From Glandiceps talaboti (taxonomy: Eukaryota; Hemichordata; Enteropneusta; Spengelidae): a stretch of DNA of 14,000 nucleotides. Made by a program: the position numbers and the translations under genes. The DNA is taken from assembly GCF_964340395.1 (NCBI RefSeq), contig NC_135555.1, forward strand, positions 693,501-707,500. The letters are read 5' to 3'. Under the pieces are notes generated by a model. The model had not been told where the DNA came from, ran no database searches, and saw only the letters and a list, made by a program, of their open reading frames with translations. This document shows, in pieces, positions 9,401 through 14,000 of this stretch; within the stretch, counting starts at the first letter, position 1; every line of letters begins with the position of its first letter.

Positions 9401-11864
9401 TCTACAGTATTCGGTACTCTCAATTGATGACTGGCAACACTCATTATTGATGTACTCTCAGAAGGTGTAGAAGTACTTTGAAAGGTTGTACTGGTATGTG
9501 GTATACTCCCACTGTTAGAAAGCACAGGTATTTGGAAATCAATGGAGTGTGAGGCATGTACTGATACAGGATACTGTTGTGTGGCAGTGGTAGAGCTCAC
9601 AAATGTAGTACTCCTTGGATGAGAATTGAAATTTGTAGAGGCAGTTGTAACTGTCCTTGGCATCAATGGATTGGCAAGGCTTGTAGGCATTCTATGTGGG
9701 TATGGATGGTTTGATGTTATGTTGGATGTTACATAGTTCAAAGATGGAGCTGACTGAATGCCTGTGGTCCTTTCATTGATTGAATTTGACAAACATGTAG
9801 CTTCAGATCTATTTGCATTTTGGCAAGAACTTGAACTTGAAGATGTTCCTGGCATGTAATTCAAACTCCTGGTATCTGTAGACACAGCCTCAGAAATGTT
9901 CGACTGGAATGGAATGTTTTGTCTCTCTGAATTCAAATGAAGTCCTGATACAGGAATGTTACCAGAAAAGGTAACTGAATTGACTGTTGATGTTACAGGT
10001 TTGCAAACACTTTGTGTATTTTTGGCTTGTAAATGAGAAGGAATGAATATGGAATTTGTTCTCTGCGTAGTTTCCTGCATTGATAATGAAACTCCTGCTG
10101 TTGTGGAAACTGGTGGTACAAGGGGTCTTTGATATGGTTTATGTGAAGGAAATGTTGTCAGCATTGTGTTTATATTCCTGGGTTTATACATTGTAACAAC
10201 AGGGGCAGTAGATACACTGTTTATGCTCTGCACGGCAGAGAATGAATTACTTGAGTTACTTGAACTCCAGACTGGCATCCCTCTATTAGTGGTATCACCC
10301 ATACAACTGGGTACTTGCCTTATTGAAGCATGTGATGCAGTGTTAGTACTTATTGATGAGATATCAGCAGTTGATGCACTACATGTTGGATTATGACCCA
10401 TTCCTGTGGGGAAAGTCATTGATGGGGTTGAGTGTACATGCATAACTGACTGTGTTGATGTTATTGGGGTCATTCCACTTGTTGTCACTTGGGATGTCTT
10501 TGCAATAGTCTGTAGCATACTGTGTTCTGGTATGCTACCATTCTGAATGCGTGGATGTCCACTGTTACTGTAGTTTGGCATATATCGACCACATGTTGAA
10601 GGAACAGTGTACGTGGAATTACTTGAAGTATTGGCAACGGAATAATTTGCATAGGACTGTGCTTGTGAACTAAATGCACCCGTATTTACATTGGCAGTAT
10701 TTCCAGTCCCTGAAGCAGAAGACGACACAAGGTTTTCAGAACTTGGTGGCTGACTCACATTGAGTGTCCGAGATCCAACACTGGGAATGGATGCAACAAT
10801 CTGACTTGGTATCACTGGTGATACCTGAGGGGGAGTGACAAGAGGTGTCATCACTGTTTGTCCTCCTGGTAGTACTGCTAACTGCACAGGGTTTGTCGAC
10901 TGAACTGGCCCAAACAAAACTGGTGAAACTAAAGGCACTGCATTGGTGCCATATGCAGAGGTTGATATGGTTACTGGTGCAACATTCATGGCAGTGTTTC
11001 CATACATGGCTAGATTATTACTATTTCTGAAATGTTCTGGAATACTTTTCCCCTCTGCTGTTACTGTAGGTACCGCAGACAGAAACATAGCATTCTTAAT
11101 ATTAGTATATGCTGGACTGTTCAACAGAAGACTGTACTTGTATTTGCTAGGTCTCAATCTCATAATGTCTTTAATATTATTTGGAAGGTTAGGGGGTACA
11201 GATTTGGATGATGTTCCTGTTGTTGGTGTGTTTCCCTGTGTTGATTGCATGGATGCATATCTCTGTGAACTAGCCATTCCATTCAACATTGTCTTTACAT
11301 TAAGGTCCTGTTGAGAAGCAAGTTTATTTTCCAAATCATTGTTATTATTGTTATTCATTGCAGCTTGCACTTGTAGAGCTTCACTAGACACACAGTTTGA
11401 ACTGGGCATGGCAGTGTTGGCTGATACTGGCATAATAACCTGTACACCACTATCTGAAGGCACGTTGGATGAATTCAAAGTCAGTACTTTGGCTATAGTA
11501 CCATCTATTTGTCCACCTTGTTGTATTATAAAAGGTCCATTTGCAAGGATCGGAAATCCTGAGTTAAACATTAACGTCTTACAATCTGAACTCATGACAC
11601 TAGTTATACTAGATGTGCTGGGTGTAGAAGTACTCGTTGAGACCAATTTCACGGGTACAGTTGCCATAACAACAGGTTGATGTTGATCCTTAGAAAGTAT
11701 GGGTTTAGGAGCGATGGGTTTGAATTTCTTACGACAAAAATCATCAATATCAGGATTGTTTGACTTCTGTCCAGCGTTATTAGACTTGTTTACTTTTTTA
11801 CCATCAAGACCCTTCTCATCAGTCTCAATATCAATTTCAACCTGGATACTCCTTGTGGCAAAAC
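6478..11864 (-). CDS. Terminal exon of a large Ser/Thr/Pro/Asn-rich protein with C-terminal C2H2 zinc fingers (5' partial)
   Basis: The stop codon is at 6480-6478. The frame is open upstream to a splice acceptor at 11866-11865. The exon gives two bases, completing a split codon, then 65 codons before the first Met (11667) and 1,729 from it, so at least 1,794 residues. The extra part starts FATRSIQVEIDIETDEKG and looks protein-like. Counting from that Met: poly-Asn at 105-110; a more ordered, basic-hydrophobic segment at about 164-197; long disordered S/T/P/N/Q sequence; a proline-rich octad repeat near 772-809; a basic K/N/Q/S-rich stretch near 1190-1268 that could hold a nuclear signal; poly-Pro near 1370-1382 and 1491-1498; and two fingers at the end. 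Finger 2 (C1696, C1699, H1712, H1717) fits C2H2 well. Finger 1 (C1670, C1673) has H1684 and H1686 too close together and is degenerate. I infer a nuclear DNA- or protein-binding regulator; family not recognised. There are no membrane segments. Confidence 0.88.
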
Positions 11865-11884
11865 CTGAAATATGAACACAGAAA
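11865..11884 (-). other. Splice acceptor of the terminal exon
   Basis: Read on the minus strand, TTTCTGTGTTCATATTTCAG ends at 11865, directly before the coding sequence GTTTTGCC. It has a pyrimidine-rich tract and a canonical TTTCAG. Reading in frame into this segment reaches a stop (TAG) at 11910-11908 with no ATG on the way. The open frame between 11864 and 11667 therefore needs an upstream exon that leaves one base of a split codon, that is, a phase-1 intron. Confidence 0.75.
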
Positions 11885-12352
11885 TTATTAATTATTATAT
11901 TACTAGTCTAAAATTGATGTTTTATCAGTGTTCACGGTTACCCAGAAATGTGAGTAATATCTGTAACAAAATAATAATTTACGGGATTCAGATGAAGGAA
12001 TGTGTTCATCGTGTGCTCCATGAGAAAGCCACTCTTGAAGTTTCCGAATATGTCATAAAATATTTTATTGTTTGTTGGCACTATCAGACCTTACTTTTCA
12101 TTAAATCAAAATGACTGAACAGCTGACATTGTAGACAGACATGATGGCCCCCGGCATTTACCATACGCAGACAAAACCTGACTTGATCATCACCATGTAT
12201 GAAGGCTTGATGTCAAGTTTGTTTTGGAATACATGGGTCGGATCAACTCGTACTCGTTCGGGGTAACTTGTAGTAGCACACGGTACCGGGATGGTGGCCG
12301 ATGTGATATGAACTTTTAGATTGACAGATTTCAGAGGGGACACAGGGAAATA
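11885..12352. other. Probable intron or 5' flank, with a G+C- and CpG-richer patch at about 12121-12345
   Basis: The part nearest the acceptor is AT-rich. From about 12121 to 12345, and most clearly at 12236-12303, G+C and CpG are visibly higher than in the flanks. The minus strand has a 61-codon frame at 12343-12158 that starts only at GTG. The plus strand has a 41-codon ATG frame at 12141-12266. Neither is recognisable. The minus frame does not join the 11864 exon in phase through the obvious donors near 12166 (GTAAAT) or 12170 (GTATGG). The patch may be a promoter-proximal region, a short exon or an old insert. Confidence 0.4.
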
Positions 12353-12884
12353 TCATTCCTATAGGAATCCTTTAGTATTCTTAAAAGACATCCTATAGGA
12401 ATCCTTTAGTATTCCTAAAAGACATCCTATAGGAATCCTTTAGTATTCCTAAAAGACATCCTATAGGAATCCTTTAGTATTCTTAAAAGACATCCTATAG
12501 AATCCTTTAGTATTCCTAAAAGACATCCTATGGGAATCCTTTAGTATTCCTAAAAGACATCCTATAGAATCCTTTAGTATTCTTAAAAGACATCCTATAG
12601 GAATCCTTTCGTATTCTTAAAAGACATCCTATAGGAATCCTTTAGTATTCCTAAAAGACATCCTATAGGAATCCTTTAGTATTCCTAAAAGACATCCTAT
12701 AGGAATCCTTTCGTATTCCTAAAATACATCCTATAGGAATCCTTTAGTATTCCTAAAAGACATCCTATAGGAATCCTTAAGTATTCCTAAAAGACATCCT
12801 ATAGGAATCCTTTAGTATTCTTAAAAGACATCCTATAGGAATCCTTTTGTATTCTTAAAAGACATCCTATAGGAATCCTTTAGT
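12353..12884. repeat. 34-bp minisatellite, about 16 units, each with a potential hairpin
   Basis: Units of about 34 bp repeat 16 times, the last one partial. Each contains CCTATAGG, itself a palindrome, followed by a TAGGAAT arm, an 8-base CCTTTAGT spacer and an ATTCCTA arm, then AAAGACAT. Variation is low: CTTAA for CCTAA, TTCG or TTTTG for TTAG, and ATACAT for AGACAT. Two units, near 12496 and 12563, lack one G (TATAGAAT), so one-base indels do occur. The period is not a multiple of 3, so the array is not coding. It lies on the 5' side of the zinc-finger gene, either in an intron or upstream of it. Confidence 0.95.
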
Positions 12885-12887
12885 TCA

Positions 12888-13115
12888 GAAAAGTGTACAG
12901 TGACAAGATATAGCCTATTAGTCCAAACTATGAGTAGGTAGAAATAGGGTGGATAACGCATGTGTGAATTCATGTGGGTAGGGGTGTGAATCTACAGTGA
13001 CCATGAAATTATAGACATTTTTAATGTGTCTGAATTCGAAAAGTGTATAATGCTAGTGACAAGATAAATGTATATAGCCCATTAGTCCAACAGACTGGTA
13101 GTAGGGAGAGCGATA
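12888..13115. repeat. Diverged direct duplication, copies about 150 bp apart
   Basis: Copy 1, from about 12888 to 12950, contains GAAAAGTGTA, GTGACAAGATA, TATAGCC, ATTAGTCCAA and a GTAGGTAG-like end. Copy 2, from about 13038 to 13115, shows the same words in the same order, with small insertions such as TGCTA before GTGACAAGATA and AATG after it. This is an old local duplication between two minisatellites. No coding potential was seen. Confidence 0.75.
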
Positions 13116-13153
13116 TGTACATGTATGCTTGAAATTAGGTGAAATTAGGGTAA

Positions 13154-13547
13154 AGTTGAAAATCTACAATGTGAAGACAAGGTTGAAAATCTACAATATT
13201 GAGGCAAAGCTGATAATCTACTATGTGAAGGCAAGATTGACAGTCTCTGATGTGGAGGCAAGGTTGAAAATTTACTATGTGAAGAACAGGTTGAAAATCT
13301 ACAATGTGGCGGCAAGGTTGAAAATCTACTATGTGAAGAACAGGTTGAAAATCTACAATGTGGCAGCAAGGTTGAAAATCTACGATGTGAAGAACAGGTT
13401 GAAAATCTACAATGTGGCGACAAGGTTGAAAATCTACTATGTGAAGAACAGGTTGAAAATCTACAATGTGGAGGCAAGGTTGAAAATCTACTATGTGAAG
13501 AACAGGTTGAAAATCTACGGTGGAGGCAAGGTTTAAAATCTAAAATG
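13154..13547. repeat. 27-bp minisatellite organised as a 54-bp dimer, about 14 units
   Basis: Units close to AGGTTGAAAATCTAC plus 12 more bases repeat every 27 bp. In the right part two types alternate: one continues with AATGTGGCGGCA and the other with TATGTGAAGAAC. This gives a 54-bp higher-order dimer from about 13260 to 13520. The left units are more diverged, and the last full unit has lost two bases. Because 27 is divisible by 3, both strands are open: plus from 13129 to 13536 (nonapeptides like RLKIYYVKN) and minus from 13555 to 13145 (RFSTLPPHC-like). Two opposite open frames over the same repeat argue that neither need be a gene. No signals for a real gene were seen. Confidence 0.92.
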
Positions 13548-14000
13548 AATTGCAAACTATATGCTTACTGAAATAACTATCATCAAAGAAGAGAACAAAC
13601 TGAGGTGTTATATGTCATGATAGTTCAGGTCACTATTATTACATAGATTCTAGACAGTATACATTTGCCTTTTCTACTTAAGGTATAAACAAATATTTCC
13701 ATTCAACATTTTATTTTCTTAGGAATATGACATTAAAATGTATATACAATAACATTTCAGTGCTTACAAAGGGGTATTATTTTTTCATTTTGCGTACACC
13801 AGCTGATACATACATACATGAGATATCTCATTTCAATTATTATATTAAATTCTTTCATACATATCAATGTGCATACATGTTTTCAAATTAAAAAATCAAT
13901 TGTATTAAGGTGTTTTTTCACTTTTTACTAGGGTTTCTCTCCAACATTATGATTATATTTAATTACATGGGAAATCATGTCAAAAAAATTACTTTCATCT
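13548..14000. other. AT-rich non-coding DNA to the window end
   Basis: No exon-like frame, RNA gene or long repeat was recognised. Small items only: a TACA-type microsatellite stub at 13808-13819 and the perfect 12-base palindrome TGAGATATCTCA at 13819-13830. Confidence 0.55.

Noticed and set aside
12158-12343. 61-codon minus-strand frame as an upstream exon of the zinc-finger gene
   Set aside because: It begins only at GTG, and its donor-like sites give the wrong phase: joining through GTAAAT near 12166 runs into a stop soon after the junction at 11864. A weak GTTTTG donor would keep phase but is far from consensus.
1-14000. CRISPR array interpretation of the regular repeats
   Set aside because: The repeats are directly adjacent with no unique spacers, and the gene context is eukaryotic; these are tandem minisatellites.

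Overview
The window looks like animal (metazoan) nuclear DNA, most likely from an invertebrate. It is AT-rich, gene-sparse and crowded with minisatellites. Its one convincing gene has a splice acceptor and a very long last exon that encodes a Ser/Thr/Pro/Asn-rich protein ending in C2H2-type zinc fingers. I cannot name the species or phylum from this sequence. There are no bacterial operons, ribosome-binding sites, CRISPR arrays, tRNA or rRNA genes.

Layout. The left edge (1-104) is the end of a 20-bp tandem array. After AT-rich filler there is a decayed repeat cluster at 662-862. A large, strictly registered 30-bp minisatellite of 80 units follows at 1141-3540. It carries an uninterrupted minus-strand reading frame of decapeptides and a higher-order block structure. 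From 3549 to 6477 the DNA is non-coding and lies 3' of the gene. It holds a short AATC microsatellite, two imperfect foldback (MITE-like) inverted repeats near 4590-4836 and 5576-5828, and a 26-bp tandem duplication.

The gene fills 6478-11864 on the minus strand. The segment is a terminal coding exon with an acceptor AG at 11866-11865. The frame stays open for 65 codons upstream of the first internal Met (11667), so the protein is longer than an ATG-to-stop reading suggests. Its 5' exons were not found in the window with confidence. The product is probably a nuclear regulator: it is largely disordered, with proline tracts, a basic K/N/Q/S-rich stretch and one good plus one degenerate C2H2 finger at the extreme C terminus.

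Upstream of the gene (11865-14000) come probable intron or 5' flank, a short patch relatively rich in G+C and CpG (about 12121-12345), a 34-bp minisatellite of about 16 hairpin-capable units, a diverged direct duplication, a 27/54-bp dimeric minisatellite that is open on both strands, and AT-rich sequence to the end.

I found no multi-gene system. The points most worth a second look are the 80-unit indel-free array with its open frame and E-box-like core, the two foldback elements 3' of the gene, and the unidentified zinc-finger protein.
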